NCBI GenBank assembly: GCA_020631555.1
Contig: JAHDGY010000011.1
Coordinates: 1-54,534, forward strand
Source of the DNA: Flavobacteriales bacterium
Lineage (GTDB): Bacteria; Bacteroidota; Bacteroidia; Flavobacteriales_D; Parvicellaceae
Direction: 5' to 3'
Length of the DNA: 54,534 nt
The position numbers and the translations under genes were made by a program. The notes under the pieces were generated by a model, which ran no database searches, had not been told where the DNA came from, and saw only the letters and a program-made list of their open reading frames with translations. Of this stretch, positions 17,679 through 26,740 are shown piece after piece (position 1 is the stretch's first letter; every line of letters starts with the position of its first letter).

Positions 17679-18767
17679 TTATTTGGACTGTATTAATTGT
17701 AAAAAACGATCAGCGGTTTTACTTGGCGAATAATGTTCCGACACCCATTGTCTGCCTGATTGACCAATAGCCTGAATTTGGTCTGCACTTAAACTATCCA
17801 ATTTAGTTTTCAAGCCGGACAATTGAAAATCATCAATTCCAATGTAGTGTTCGCCATCCACTGGCAATTCTGGCAATTGAAAGTTGAAACTTTCAAAATT
17901 CAAGAGAATAGGACACGCATTTGCATAAAACAACTCCCACATTCGAAAACTGTCCCACTGAAAAACAAAACAATTGTCCTTTCTGTTTTTAGCGCTTAGA
18001 AATTTACGGTACTTCCTCCGCAACTTATCAGTAAAACTGTACGGCTGATACAATTTGGGTTCATATTCAACGTATCCTCCAAATCCTAAAAACATCAAAG
18101 ACTCATTAATGATCTTGAAATATTCCTGAGAATGTCTACGAGTTGTTGCTTTGTAATAAGTATAATCTGGATCTTCTTCTATTGGGGGCTCCGTGAACTT
18201 TTCTTTCAACTCAAATTGAAAATCCAAAGTACTAAAGTCATTAACAAATTCCTTTCTCAAGTTATGCCAAACCCTGAAATTATGACCAATCCCATTGTCC
18301 GTAACCTCTCCTCTATTCTCATCAATAGCGGTTATCATACGATTTGTCAACCCCATTGCCCAGGCCCTGTAATTTGGTGGATGCTTGCACCTGCTTACCG
18401 TATGGCACCCCAAAATGAAATCAAATATTCGATAGTGTTCATTACCATCCCAAATAGGCGATATCCAATCGTTTCGATCTATCAAAATATGTTTCTTGGC
18501 TCGATCGAAGTTTGGGTATCCCATTCGAAACAGTAAGTGTTCAAAAGAACGCACATAACGATAATCATAAATCGCCACATCAAAGGAAGTGTCATCGTTA
18601 GCATCCGGAATCAAATAAGTATCTGATTTACTTTCCTTCCAATAATTACAATTGCCAATCACTTGATGACCTAAGGCTTTTAACCCTTCTGCAATAGCCA
18701 CCATTTCGTGATAATAGTGATCATTTCCATAGGGATAGACAGGTACAACAAAAATCTTGAATTTCAT
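17679..18767 (-). CDS. Putative glycosyltransferase (CgeB/GT1-like C-terminal half)
   Basis: 362 residues from ATG at 18767; a TTG nine codons upstream (18794) abuts the stop of the ABC transporter gene but adds a poor N-terminus (PNPSYSEY) before KFKIFVVPVYPYG. GLKALGHQVIG is a GT-B acceptor-domain pattern, and the C-terminal half has FRMWELFYANACPILLNF, SLSADQIQAIGQSGRQW and VSEHYSPSKTADRFLQLI, as in CgeB-type and exostosin-like transferases. There is no membrane segment. Overall similarity to defined families is weak, so the assignment rests on the C-terminal pattern and on genomic context. Confidence 0.62.
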   Translation of the reverse strand: MKFKIFVVPVYPYGNDHYYHEMVAIAEGLKALGHQVIGNCNYWKESKSDTYLIPDANDDTSFDVAIYDYRYVRSFEHLLFRMGYPNFDRAKKHILIDRNDWISPIWDGNEHYRIFDFILGCHTVSRCKHPPNYRAWAMGLTNRMITAIDENRGEVTDNGIGHNFRVWHNLRKEFVNDFSTLDFQFELKEKFTEPPIEEDPDYTYYKATTRRHSQEYFKIINESLMFLGFGGYVEYEPKLYQPYSFTDKLRRKYRKFLSAKNRKDNCFVFQWDSFRMWELFYANACPILLNFESFNFQLPELPVDGEHYIGIDDFQLSGLKTKLDSLSADQIQAIGQSGRQWVSEHYSPSKTADRFLQLIQSK

Positions 18768-18794
18768 ATATTCTGAATAGCTTGGGTTAGGCAA

Positions 18795-20582
18795 CTAGAT
18801 GGTATTGGTTGAAATATACTCATCGTATGTACATTCCTGAACAATTTCACCATGATCCAATTGAATAATCCTATTAACATTTTTCAACGTAGAAATTCTA
18901 TGGGCTATAATAAACATTGTCAAACCACTAGTCCTTAAGGCGTCAATTGCGCGCGTTATTTCGAGCTCGGTTTCGCTATCTAAGGCAGAAGTCGCCTCAT
19001 CAAAAAACAGTATCTCCGCATCAGAATACAATGCTCTTGCGATACCGATTCTTTGTCTTTGTCCACCTGATAGTCGGACACCATTTTCACCAACTCGCAC
19101 ATCAACACCGTCTGATATCTGTTCTATTAAATCCGTCAGCCGGGCTTGTTCAATTACCCGATGTAATTTTTCTGTGTCGATCGCCTCGCGTTTATGGCCG
19201 AATGCAATATTCTCTGCCAAAGTCGCATCCATCAGATAAACTTGCTGCTGCACGTATCCAATCTTCTTATGATATGAACCAATATTTTCAAAACCGAGCT
19301 CAGTATTATCCACGGCAATTGTTCCCGAATTTGGATTCACAAATCCTAACAACATGTTCATTAGTGTAGTCTTACCCGAACCCGAGGAACCAACAATTCC
19401 AAGTACTTCACCTTTTTGAACAGATAATGACAAATTTTTCAGTACCAAGCGATCAGGATCATCGTCAAAGGAATAGCTTACGGAGTTAACACTAATCTTT
19501 TCATTAAATGATAACTCGCCCATTTTCGCCTCGGCCTCTACAAGCTGATCCCAATTGGAAACCTGACTAACTATCTCAAAGGTGTACTCTATTTCCTGGA
19601 AGCCCATTAATGCCGCCAACATTCTATTCACTGAAGGAAGGATTCTGTACCCAGCAATTCCAAACAAGCTAAGCAAACTAATCAAATCCGAACGATCATC
19701 ATACCAGTATATTCCGTAAATGACAATGACGCAAACAGCACCAATAAATGCAGTTTCGATAACCTTAGTAGGCATAGCAAGAAGCACATTTCTATGAATT
19801 ATGACGTTGATAAGCCTGCCAAAATTAAAGTCTATTTCACCCAAGAAAAACTTCCTACTCCGTGTAATTAAGACATCCACATAACCATGTAAACTTTGAA
19901 AAACGCTTTCCGTCACTTTTGGTGAATATTCTCTTTCCTTTACTCCATTTGTTGCAATCAATCTCTTTACCCTCAAATAAAACACAAGAAAAATGGGCAA
20001 AATAGTCGTTCCCAACAGTACCAATATTCCAGGATTGTAAAAGGCTATCGACATAATGATCACTGAAACAATAATCAGCTCATTGATCAAATTCAACATT
20101 CCAAATACACCGTTCTGCGCGAACCTTTGAGTAACAGTCAGCACATTAAACAAGAGATGGTTGGAGTTATATTTCTTGAAAAACGCATAACCTTTACTGT
20201 AATAAATGGTGTGCAGTCGCAATGCAATCTTCTTAGCCAAACGCAGTGCAAACCGACTTTGGGTTCTTAGGATAAGCAATGACAATCCATTTTTAACCAA
20301 AAAAATGAAGAATATACATCCGCAAATTGCTGAGATAAATTGCTCCGAACTTTCAAAACCACATGAATTATAAATGGATTGCAATAACTCTGAATTTTCA
20401 ACCGCATCCTCCCCCAGAAGGACTGTTAACAAATACGGAAACATGGCCAAACCAGACAGTTCCATGATTGAATTCAATAATAAAAGGCCAAGAACACCAA
20501 ATGCTTTCTTTCTATCACTTTTGGGAAGAACTCTTACCGTGCAAGCAACAGTTCGAAATACTATGTTATTCAATAATCTCAC
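18795..20582 (-). CDS. ABC transporter/flippase, fused permease and ATPase (PglK/MsbA-like)
   Basis: 595 residues. Six membrane helices lie in roughly residues 20-320, followed by a complete nucleotide-binding domain: Walker A GSSGSGKTT, Q-loop YVQQQVY, signature LSGGQRQRIGIARAL, Walker B EILFFDEATSAL and H-loop IIAHR. The half-transporter layout and the N-terminus (MRLLNNIVFRTVACTVRVLP) fit PglK-type lipid-linked oligosaccharide flippases as well as MsbA. In this locus, where no Wzx is visible, flipping of the undecaprenyl-linked repeat unit is the likely job. The start codon is GTG at 20582. It lies 15 bp downstream of wzc. Confidence 0.85.
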   Translation of the reverse strand: MRLLNNIVFRTVACTVRVLPKSDRKKAFGVLGLLLLNSIMELSGLAMFPYLLTVLLGEDAVENSELLQSIYNSCGFESSEQFISAICGCIFFIFLVKNGLSLLILRTQSRFALRLAKKIALRLHTIYYSKGYAFFKKYNSNHLLFNVLTVTQRFAQNGVFGMLNLINELIIVSVIIMSIAFYNPGILVLLGTTILPIFLVFYLRVKRLIATNGVKEREYSPKVTESVFQSLHGYVDVLITRSRKFFLGEIDFNFGRLINVIIHRNVLLAMPTKVIETAFIGAVCVIVIYGIYWYDDRSDLISLLSLFGIAGYRILPSVNRMLAALMGFQEIEYTFEIVSQVSNWDQLVEAEAKMGELSFNEKISVNSVSYSFDDDPDRLVLKNLSLSVQKGEVLGIVGSSGSGKTTLMNMLLGFVNPNSGTIAVDNTELGFENIGSYHKKIGYVQQQVYLMDATLAENIAFGHKREAIDTEKLHRVIEQARLTDLIEQISDGVDVRVGENGVRLSGGQRQRIGIARALYSDAEILFFDEATSALDSETELEITRAIDALRTSGLTMFIIAHRISTLKNVNRIIQLDHGEIVQECTYDEYISTNTI

Positions 20583-20597
20583 AGCTAAATTTCTCTT

Positions 20598-22973
20598 CTA
20601 TTCCGATTCTTCGTAACCGTAATAACCGTTGCCATACTTGTAGCCATATTGGTAACCGTACCCATATCGGGAATATAGATAATTTCCGTAACGATAATTA
20701 TTCGCCTTAATTCTATTCAATATAATACCTGTCTTCTCGGCCGTGCACTTGTTCAAAATATCTGTTATGTATTGAACGCTTTGCTTCTTTAGCTTTTCAG
20801 AATCTGCAACGAACAATCCAATATCCACCTTGCTCAGAAGTATCAACGCATCGCTAATCAACCCTACCGGTGGGGTATCCAAAATAATGAAATCGTAATT
20901 GTCTTTGCCGTAAACTAATAATTGCTCCAGCTGATCACTCAGCACGAGCTCCGACGCATTTGGTGGAACCGGACCAGCACTAATATACTCCAGCGCGTCA
21001 ACCTCCGTTTTCGCAATCACATCTTCTATCGGGCACTGACCAGAAAGAAATTGTGATAAGCCATTAGTATGATCATCTCCAAAAACCCTATGCACTTTTG
21101 GCTTGTGCATATCGACATCAACATATAAAACCCTTTTGCCACTTCGTCCTAAAATAATAGCCACATTGGCAGATGTGAACGTTTTACCTTCTCCCGGAAG
21201 AATGGAAGTAATCATTATTGAGGCTCCCTTTCCATCTGGAATATCGGTAAGATACATCAGGTTAGCTCTAACATTTCGATAAGCTTCAACTAACATGGAG
21301 CGCGCTTTGAGTCCTAAAATGTTTACATATTCAACTTGCTTTTTCATCGGAACCCCGCCAATAATCGGAACATTCGTAATCTTCTTTAGTTCATCAATAG
21401 AATCAATCTTAAAGAAGAACAAAAACCTAATTGTTCCTATCAGGAAGGCCAATACAATTCCAATTATTACTCCAGTACCTTTTATTTTAGTTTTATCCGG
21501 AGACACCACCCCCAAATATCTTGGCGCTTCCACAACCTTTGTTTGTGAAACAATACCTGCCCTTGTAATGGTGGTATTCGTTCTACGTTCGAGCAGAAAT
21601 TCATACATTTTCAAATTAACCGCAATTTTTCGCTCTATCGCTTGCAAATCCCTCTCTGAAGTTGGGATCGCCTTAATTTCTCCCGCAGCTTTTCTCACTT
21701 GAACATCCAGAATGTCAATCTGTTCGTTAATTGCGGATTTTGCACCGTGGATGTACGTGATCATATCCTTTCTAATCTCCTGCAAACTGGAGTCCAATCG
21801 TACAATAACGGGATTGTCTTTTGTATACCCATCTTTCAACAACTCAACCTTATTAAGCTGTGCATTGTACAGTTTAGAAATCGTCTTTGACAAGTAACCA
21901 TCGTCGTCCAAAACATATGTCTCAGGAGGCAGAAAACGCTTACTTTGCACATCATAGACATAACGCTCCAAATTTTCCAAAGATTTTAAATTAAACTGCA
22001 ACTTGCGTTGTTTGGCCTCGTTCTCCACAAGCATTAAATAACTCGTTTCAGATTCTTTCGCCAGATCAAGAATTCCTTTCATTTTTCGGTAATTATCCTC
22101 TTCTCGCTCCAGTGAATCCAATACTACTAACACCTGTTCAATTTGCTTTTCAATGAACTTCAATGTATTCGTATTAACATCATATTCATTTTGGAGGGTG
22201 CTTTCAATATAAACTTTTGCCAAAGTGTCCATAAACATCTTCGCACGCTCAGGAATTTCATCTTGAATCATCACGTCGAGAATTGATGTATACTCTACAT
22301 TGGTGACTGTTACGTTATACAGATATTTATTGATCAAATAGGTTGGCCGATGTCGGATAAACTCATAATGAATTAGGGACAATTCACTGGCCGACTCCGC
22401 CGTCAGAATAGGCTGTTTATTAGCGGTAATTACGTAGTCAACTGTTACTGCCTTTTCTCCGAAATAGTGCTGCGCACGAACAAAATTATCATTCTTATAA
22501 TAGGTCAATTCATACTTTTCGTGATCGATAATTTTGAAGCCAAACTTCTGTTCGAACAAGCGATTATTCAGTAACTGAATATCTATTAAAAATGGAACCT
22601 CCTTGTACAAAGAAGTGGTCTTTACCCTACCTTTGATAAAATAAGACACTTCGTATTTCAATCGACCGCATGCTTCCGCAATTAAGTCATAGGACGTCAA
22701 AATCCTTTTCTGATTCGTTACATCTGCGTATTGTTCGTAATAACCTATATTTCTGTATATCGCATTTTGATAATCATAAGTATCTCCAGACTTGAGCAAT
22801 AACTGCATTTGCACCGCGTGTACTTCGTTCAAACGATGAGCGTAAAACGACGCAATAAGAAAGGCTCCCAACGGAAGCAATACGATAAACAGCAAGTTCT
22901 TTTTGATTAGGGATAGAATAAATTTAATCTCTTCCGCTCCGATCCCTTTGTTTTTTTGGCTCAAATGCTCCAT
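20598..22973 (-). CDS. wzc: Polysaccharide chain-length regulator / BY-type tyrosine kinase (Wzc)
   Basis: 791 residues. A Wzz-type periplasmic domain lies between two membrane helices (about 27-45 and 497-520), with a coiled-coil region around 270-430. The cytoplasmic kinase has Walker A PGEGKT (593-598), Walker A' VLYVDVDM (615-622) and Walker B IILDTPP (Asp699). The C-terminus is a tyrosine cluster: 13 Tyr in residues 760-787, alternating with Gly, which is the autophosphorylation site in this family. It would control polymer length and export. It is the first gene of the locus and has a candidate promoter at 23008-23015. Confidence 0.92.
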   Translation of the reverse strand: MEHLSQKNKGIGAEEIKFILSLIKKNLLFIVLLPLGAFLIASFYAHRLNEVHAVQMQLLLKSGDTYDYQNAIYRNIGYYEQYADVTNQKRILTSYDLIAEACGRLKYEVSYFIKGRVKTTSLYKEVPFLIDIQLLNNRLFEQKFGFKIIDHEKYELTYYKNDNFVRAQHYFGEKAVTVDYVITANKQPILTAESASELSLIHYEFIRHRPTYLINKYLYNVTVTNVEYTSILDVMIQDEIPERAKMFMDTLAKVYIESTLQNEYDVNTNTLKFIEKQIEQVLVVLDSLEREEDNYRKMKGILDLAKESETSYLMLVENEAKQRKLQFNLKSLENLERYVYDVQSKRFLPPETYVLDDDGYLSKTISKLYNAQLNKVELLKDGYTKDNPVIVRLDSSLQEIRKDMITYIHGAKSAINEQIDILDVQVRKAAGEIKAIPTSERDLQAIERKIAVNLKMYEFLLERRTNTTITRAGIVSQTKVVEAPRYLGVVSPDKTKIKGTGVIIGIVLAFLIGTIRFLFFFKIDSIDELKKITNVPIIGGVPMKKQVEYVNILGLKARSMLVEAYRNVRANLMYLTDIPDGKGASIMITSILPGEGKTFTSANVAIILGRSGKRVLYVDVDMHKPKVHRVFGDDHTNGLSQFLSGQCPIEDVIAKTEVDALEYISAGPVPPNASELVLSDQLEQLLVYGKDNYDFIILDTPPVGLISDALILLSKVDIGLFVADSEKLKKQSVQYITDILNKCTAEKTGIILNRIKANNYRYGNYLYSRYGYGYQYGYKYGNGYYGYEESE

Positions 22974-23007
22974 TCAATATAGTGCTGGTAAAGTTTCCCG
23001 TAATAAG

Positions 23008-23015
23008 CAAATATA
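23008..23015 (-). promoter_or_regulatory. Candidate -7 element for the polysaccharide operon
   Basis: Reads TATATTTG on the minus strand, a perfect TAnnTTTG. It would place the transcript start near 23001, about 28 nt upstream of the wzc ATG. A recognisable -33 TTG is not present. Confidence 0.5.
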
Positions 23016-23175
23016 GTAATTGATCCATGATTTAAATGATTCTTTGGAGTTTGAATTCAAAACCAACAACTACTTCTTCAACAAGCTTTTAATCTGGTAA
23101 TTTAATGTATAAAGTATTTCATCTAATAGTCCTCAATTTTAACGATTTAGACTCCACCATATAATTTTAAATAGC

Positions 23176-23183
23176 TACATTTG
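23176..23183 (+). promoter_or_regulatory. Candidate -7 element for the exosortase module
   Basis: TACATTTG, a perfect TAnnTTTG, ends 19 nt upstream of the ATG at 23203. This would give a leader of about a dozen nucleotides. It is divergent from the wzc promoter in the same 229-bp intergenic region. Confidence 0.5.
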
Positions 23184-23202
23184 CCCTACTCAAAACTAAT
23201 AC

Positions 23203-23442
23203 ATGAGAACAAAGCAATTTATTTACCTGGCTGTTTTAGTAGCAGGATTGGTTATTTTTATGGACTCAGGAATTTTGGCTCAACCAGCAACTGGCGGACC
23301 TCCTGACCCTCCGTCAACTGGAGCACCTCCGTGCTGGCCTCCAAGTACTTGCGTCCCAATCGACGGTGGTATTGCTGGCCTCATCGCAATAGGGTTGGCC
23401 CTTGTTGGAAGACATTTTTACAAGAGCAGAAAAACGATTTAG
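23203..23442 (+). CDS. Short PID-CTERM-type exosortase substrate
   Basis: 79 residues. A signal peptide (1-26, ending DSGILAQ) is followed by a Pro/Gly/Thr-rich segment (27-50) with two cysteines (44 and 50). Next come the PIDGG sorting motif (52-56), a hydrophobic helix (57-69) and a basic tail (RHFYKSRK). Motif, helix and basic tail are the tripartite form of an exosortase C-terminal signal, here the Bacteroidota PID type. If both ends are processed, only about 25-30 residues remain. It lies 36 bp before xrtF and is the probable cognate substrate. The fate and role of the mature peptide are unknown. Confidence 0.82.
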   Translation: MRTKQFIYLAVLVAGLVIFMDSGILAQPATGGPPDPPSTGAPPCWPPSTCVPIDGGIAGLIAIGLALVGRHFYKSRKTI

Positions 23443-23478
23443 CACCTAGTAACTTCAAAGTTTTCCGGAATTAGCGTT

Positions 23479-24030
23479 ATGCGCATATTGAAGTTATGGA
23501 ACAAACCCTTCGTCAGGTTTGTATTATTATGTACAATTCTTTTTTCGTCGCTATATACACTATATTATAGCATTGTACAACCATCCACCGGATACGATGA
23601 TTGGCTGGTATCCCAGTTAACAGATCATGCTTCAAAGATTCTGAACATTGTCGGCTTCGATTCATACGTAGACTCATCTACGAAATACGTTGTTTTAAAT
23701 TTCAACGAATCACTTTCCCAGGGCGTTTGGGTTGGGGCACGCTGCAATGGGACAACATTATTCATCTTATTCTTTTCTTTTATAGTTTGCTTTCCTGGTA
23801 GACTCAAAAACAAAATCTGGTTCATTCCATTGGGGTTATTCACTCTTCACTTTATCAACGCTCTTCGAATCTCTGCCTTGGCTTATATTTCATCGTTCTA
23901 TCCTGAAAGCTTCAATATTAATCATGAAGTCACTTTTTATATCATAACTTGGGCCGTCGTAATTGGTCTTTGGATGAGTTGGATTAAAATTAATACGCCT
24001 AAAGCGGAGTTAGATGCCCCGAAAAAATAA
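23479..24030 (+). CDS. xrtF: Exosortase family protein XrtF
   Basis: 183 residues with about five membrane helices. The three exosortase catalytic positions are visible: Cys89 in GARCNGTT, Arg130 in INALRISALAY, and His149 in NINHEVTFY. The size and the NFNESLSQGVWVGARCNG region fit the small Bacteroidota exosortase XrtF. It should act at the inner membrane, cutting the PID-CTERM signal and possibly joining the new C-terminus to another molecule. Its stop overlaps the start of the next gene by 17 bp, so the two proteins are probably made together. Confidence 0.9.
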   Translation: MRILKLWNKPFVRFVLLCTILFSSLYTLYYSIVQPSTGYDDWLVSQLTDHASKILNIVGFDSYVDSSTKYVVLNFNESLSQGVWVGARCNGTTLFILFFSFIVCFPGRLKNKIWFIPLGLFTLHFINALRISALAYISSFYPESFNINHEVTFYIITWAVVIGLWMSWIKINTPKAELDAPKK

Positions 24031-24493
24031 AGTACTCTGGACTACCCTGATTGTTTTAGTTCTTACAACTTTGTATGCATGCCGGGACTTTAGTTTCAAA
24101 AACCTGAATGCTCAGATTTACTACGATTACAAAGTTGCAATTGGAGAAACAAGCACTTTCAATTATACACACAGTTTAGTTGAACCCATTCTTTCCAAGT
24201 TCAACTACAAACAATTGCACTTCGGAAAATGGATTCTAACGGGTCTTTTTATTATTGCATTTTTTCTAACCAACCACTTTGCCGCCAAGTTGTTTAATGA
24301 CCCTAAATTATTTCGGACCGCGAACTTAGCCTTGTATACTATAATTATCCTGATTGCTTGTGCGCTGTACACAGCGGGCAACTATTTAATTCCTATCAAC
24401 CTAATGCAATTTATTCAATCACCAATGCCTATTATGATTTTAACCATTGGTATACGCGCTTACATCAAAAACAACAAAGTGTTAAACAGGTGA
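24014..24493 (+). CDS. Exosortase F system-associated membrane protein
   Basis: 159 residues with an N-terminal hydrophobic helix (LWTTLIVLVLTTLYA), a polar loop, and three more helices (about 76-93, 103-122, 131-151). The position immediately after and overlapping xrtF, and the motifs LWTTLIVLVLTTLYACRDF and QIYYDYKVA, match the small partner protein that travels with XrtF. Its molecular role is not known. It may help XrtF assemble or present the substrate. Confidence 0.8.
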   Translation: MPRKNKVLWTTLIVLVLTTLYACRDFSFKNLNAQIYYDYKVAIGETSTFNYTHSLVEPILSKFNYKQLHFGKWILTGLFIIAFFLTNHFAAKLFNDPKLFRTANLALYTIIILIACALYTAGNYLIPINLMQFIQSPMPIMILTIGIRAYIKNNKVLNR

Positions 24494-24526
24494 TCGTTGA
24501 GTATCAAACCTTAACCGATTGTTTTT

Positions 24527-24556
24527 TTGCAAACCATACTTTATACTGTACATTCG
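24527..24556 (+). promoter_or_regulatory. glyA promoter
   Basis: A -33 TTTG (TTG at 24527-24529) is separated by 19 bp from TACATTCG (24549-24556), a 7-of-8 match to TAnnTTTG. The predicted start is about 24563, giving a leader of roughly 14 nt to the glyA ATG. Confidence 0.5.
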
Positions 24557-24576
24557 CAGAAATTTATTGAGTTATA

Positions 24577-25851
24577 ATGGGAGCGGACACACAAGTTTTT
24601 CGTTTAATCGAACAAGAGAAAAAAAGACAAAAATCAGGGATTGAATTGATTGCCTCTGAAAACTTTGTAAGCAACGATGTAATGAATGCCATGGGATCGG
24701 AGCTTACCAATAAATACGCCGAAGGACTACCCTTTAAGCGTTATTATGGAGGATGCGAAATTGTTGATCAAATCGAGCAACTTGCCATAGACCGGTTAAA
24801 AGAATTATTTGGAGTCGAATGGGCTAATGTTCAACCACATTCTGGAGCACAAGCCAACGCAGCAGTAATGTTAGCTTGTCTGCAGCCGGGCGACAAAATT
24901 CTTGGCTTTGATCTATCCCATGGTGGTCACCTTACGCACGGTTCTCCTGTAAATTACTCGGGCAAACTTTATTCCCCATCTTTTTATGGCGTCGACCCAG
25001 ACACTGGTCGGATTGATTATGATCAGCTTGAGAACAAGGCAGCTGAAGAAAAGCCGAAAATGATAATTTGCGGAGCCTCTGCATATTCTAGAGATTGGGA
25101 CTATGAACGACTAAGGACCATTGCAGATTCTGTAGGAGCAATACTTCTTGCAGACATTTCCCACCCTGCAGGTCTAATTGCTGCTGGACTTCTTAATAAT
25201 CCTGCTGAACACTGCCACATTTTAACGTCTACTACGCATAAAACCCTACGTGGACCAAGAGGCGGAATCATCATGATGGGGAAAGACTTTGAAAACCCTT
25301 GGGGCTTAAAAACTCCCAAAGGAGTTGTAAAGAAAATGTCCAGCCTTCTTAACTCGGCTGTGTTCCCAGGAACTCAGGGAGGTCCTTTGGAGCATGTTAT
25401 TGCAGCCAAAGCCGTGGCATTTGGCGAAGCCCTTAAACCTGAATACAAAGTTTATTGTCAAAAAGTAATCGACAACGCTGATGCCCTGGCCAGTGAATTG
25501 GTGAAAAGAGAGTATAAGATTATTTCCGGAGGAACTGAAAATCATTCAATCCTTATTGATTTACGGTCAAAGAATATCACTGGAAAAGACGCAGAAAATG
25601 CACTTGGACTTGCAGACATCACCGTTAACAAAAATATGGTGCCATTCGATGATCAATCTCCATTTGTAACAAGCGGAATTAGAATTGGATCTGCAGCAAT
25701 TACAACACGTGGGGTTGAGAAAAAAGAAATCAAAAAAATAGTCGATTTAATTGATCGCGTGATTACTAATTCTTCTGATGAAAAAGTAATTGCAGATGTA
25801 AAGAAGGAAATCAATGAAATGATGAACGATCGACCACTTTATGCTTGGTAA
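24577..25851 (+). CDS. glyA: Serine hydroxymethyltransferase
   Basis: 424 residues, the usual length. It interconverts serine and glycine with tetrahydrofolate, supplying one-carbon units. [11 protein letters not shown] (22-32), [17 protein letters not shown] (54-61), the PLP-binding [10 protein letters not shown] (191-200, Asp193) and [14 protein letters not shown] (217-230, Lys222 forming the internal aldimine) are all intact. The protein is cytoplasmic. Its last 41 bp overlap the end of the convergent HTTM-like gene. It has its own promoter at 24527-24556. Confidence 0.97.
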   Translation: MGADTQVFRLIEQEKKRQKSGIELIASENFVSNDVMNAMGSELTNKYAEGLPFKRYYGGCEIVDQIEQLAIDRLKELFGVEWANVQPHSGAQANAAVMLACLQPGDKILGFDLSHGGHLTHGSPVNYSGKLYSPSFYGVDPDTGRIDYDQLENKAAEEKPKMIICGASAYSRDWDYERLRTIADSVGAILLADISHPAGLIAAGLLNNPAEHCHILTSTTHKTLRGPRGGIIMMGKDFENPWGLKTPKGVVKKMSSLLNSAVFPGTQGGPLEHVIAAKAVAFGEALKPEYKVYCQKVIDNADALASELVKREYKIISGGTENHSILIDLRSKNITGKDAENALGLADITVNKNMVPFDDQSPFVTSGIRIGSAAITTRGVEKKEIKKIVDLIDRVITNSSDEKVIADVKKEINEMMNDRPLYAW

Positions 25852-26740
25852 TTCCAAGCATTTTCTTGAGGTAATAACTTATTTGATTTAATTTTCTTCT
25901 GATAGACTTAATATGCCGGTCATTTAAAAACAAGAAGTAGGTTGCAATCATGATTAACCCAAAGTCTGGCAACCCCATTCCAAATGCTATGTATAAATGA
26001 ATTCCAACTCCAATCAACAGGAAGGGAATTTTAATACCATTAAACCAGACTAGTACGGGAAATAAAACCTGATAAGTTAAAACCGCATAGGTAACTAACC
26101 GGACCAGCCATTCAACCTCAGCAAGCCCATGGAGCATGGGAGTACTGAAGTGGTTATGCGCTAAAATATAGAAGTTAGCTTCCCCATCAAGCCATTCAGA
26201 TCTAAACAATTTATAACCACCAGCAATTGCATAAACTAGAACCACCTGAGTTTTGCAAGCCCAAAGTGCCAATTTAGATACCAGCCAACCAATACCTTGG
26301 CTATTTTCTGCAAATTTAGGTTGAACCAACATCATGTAAAACAATAATATTCCAGCCAGGTCCATCCCTCCATTATCCATCAAGTACATTCTGTTATACA
26401 GGTTAGAAGTAGACCACCAAATAATTATTGAATTAGCTACAGGAAACCTACCCACCAGGGCAAAAACCAAGGCAAATAGCTGAATACAAACAATAATCCA
26501 GTAATACTTTCCCAATCCGAACACGTTTATACAATCCAACAACATGGATAAAGATCCAGGATAATAAACCGTCTCAAGCATTAAACTAGATTCTCCCCAG
26601 ACAAAATCAGCAATTGGCAAAAGACGCAAAGTCTGGAACAGTAAAACCAAGTAAAGCATAACTCTAAAAAACCGGTAACCTAGATCCTCTTGATTAGGCC
26701 TAAATAAACTTTCGAATATATTATCAACCAATTTGGTCAT
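25811..26740 (-). CDS. HTTM-like (vitamin K carboxylase-related) membrane protein
   Basis: 309 residues with about seven hydrophobic segments. The topology and motifs [55 protein letters not shown] and [21 protein letters not shown] resemble the HTTM/VKG-carboxylase-like family, whose bacterial members mostly have no known function. The catalytic Lys of true gamma-carboxylase cannot be placed with confidence. It forms an ATGA-coupled pair with the DUF5819-like gene upstream. The C-terminal codons overlap glyA on the other strand. Confidence 0.7.
   Translation of the reverse strand: MTKLVDNIFESLFRPNQEDLGYRFFRVMLYLVLLFQTLRLLPIADFVWGESSLMLETVYYPGSLSMLLDCINVFGLGKYYWIIVCIQLFALVFALVGRFPVANSIIIWWSTSNLYNRMYLMDNGGMDLAGILLFYMMLVQPKFAENSQGIGWLVSKLALWACKTQVVLVYAIAGGYKLFRSEWLDGEANFYILAHNHFSTPMLHGLAEVEWLVRLVTYAVLTYQVLFPVLVWFNGIKIPFLLIGVGIHLYIAFGMGLPDFGLIMIATYFLFLNDRHIKSIRRKLNQISYYLKKMLGITKHKVVDRSSFH

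Noticed and set aside
18768-18794. TTG start nine codons upstream for the putative transferase gene
   Set aside because: The added residues do not fit the family's N-terminus, and ATG at 18767 starts directly before the first beta strand.
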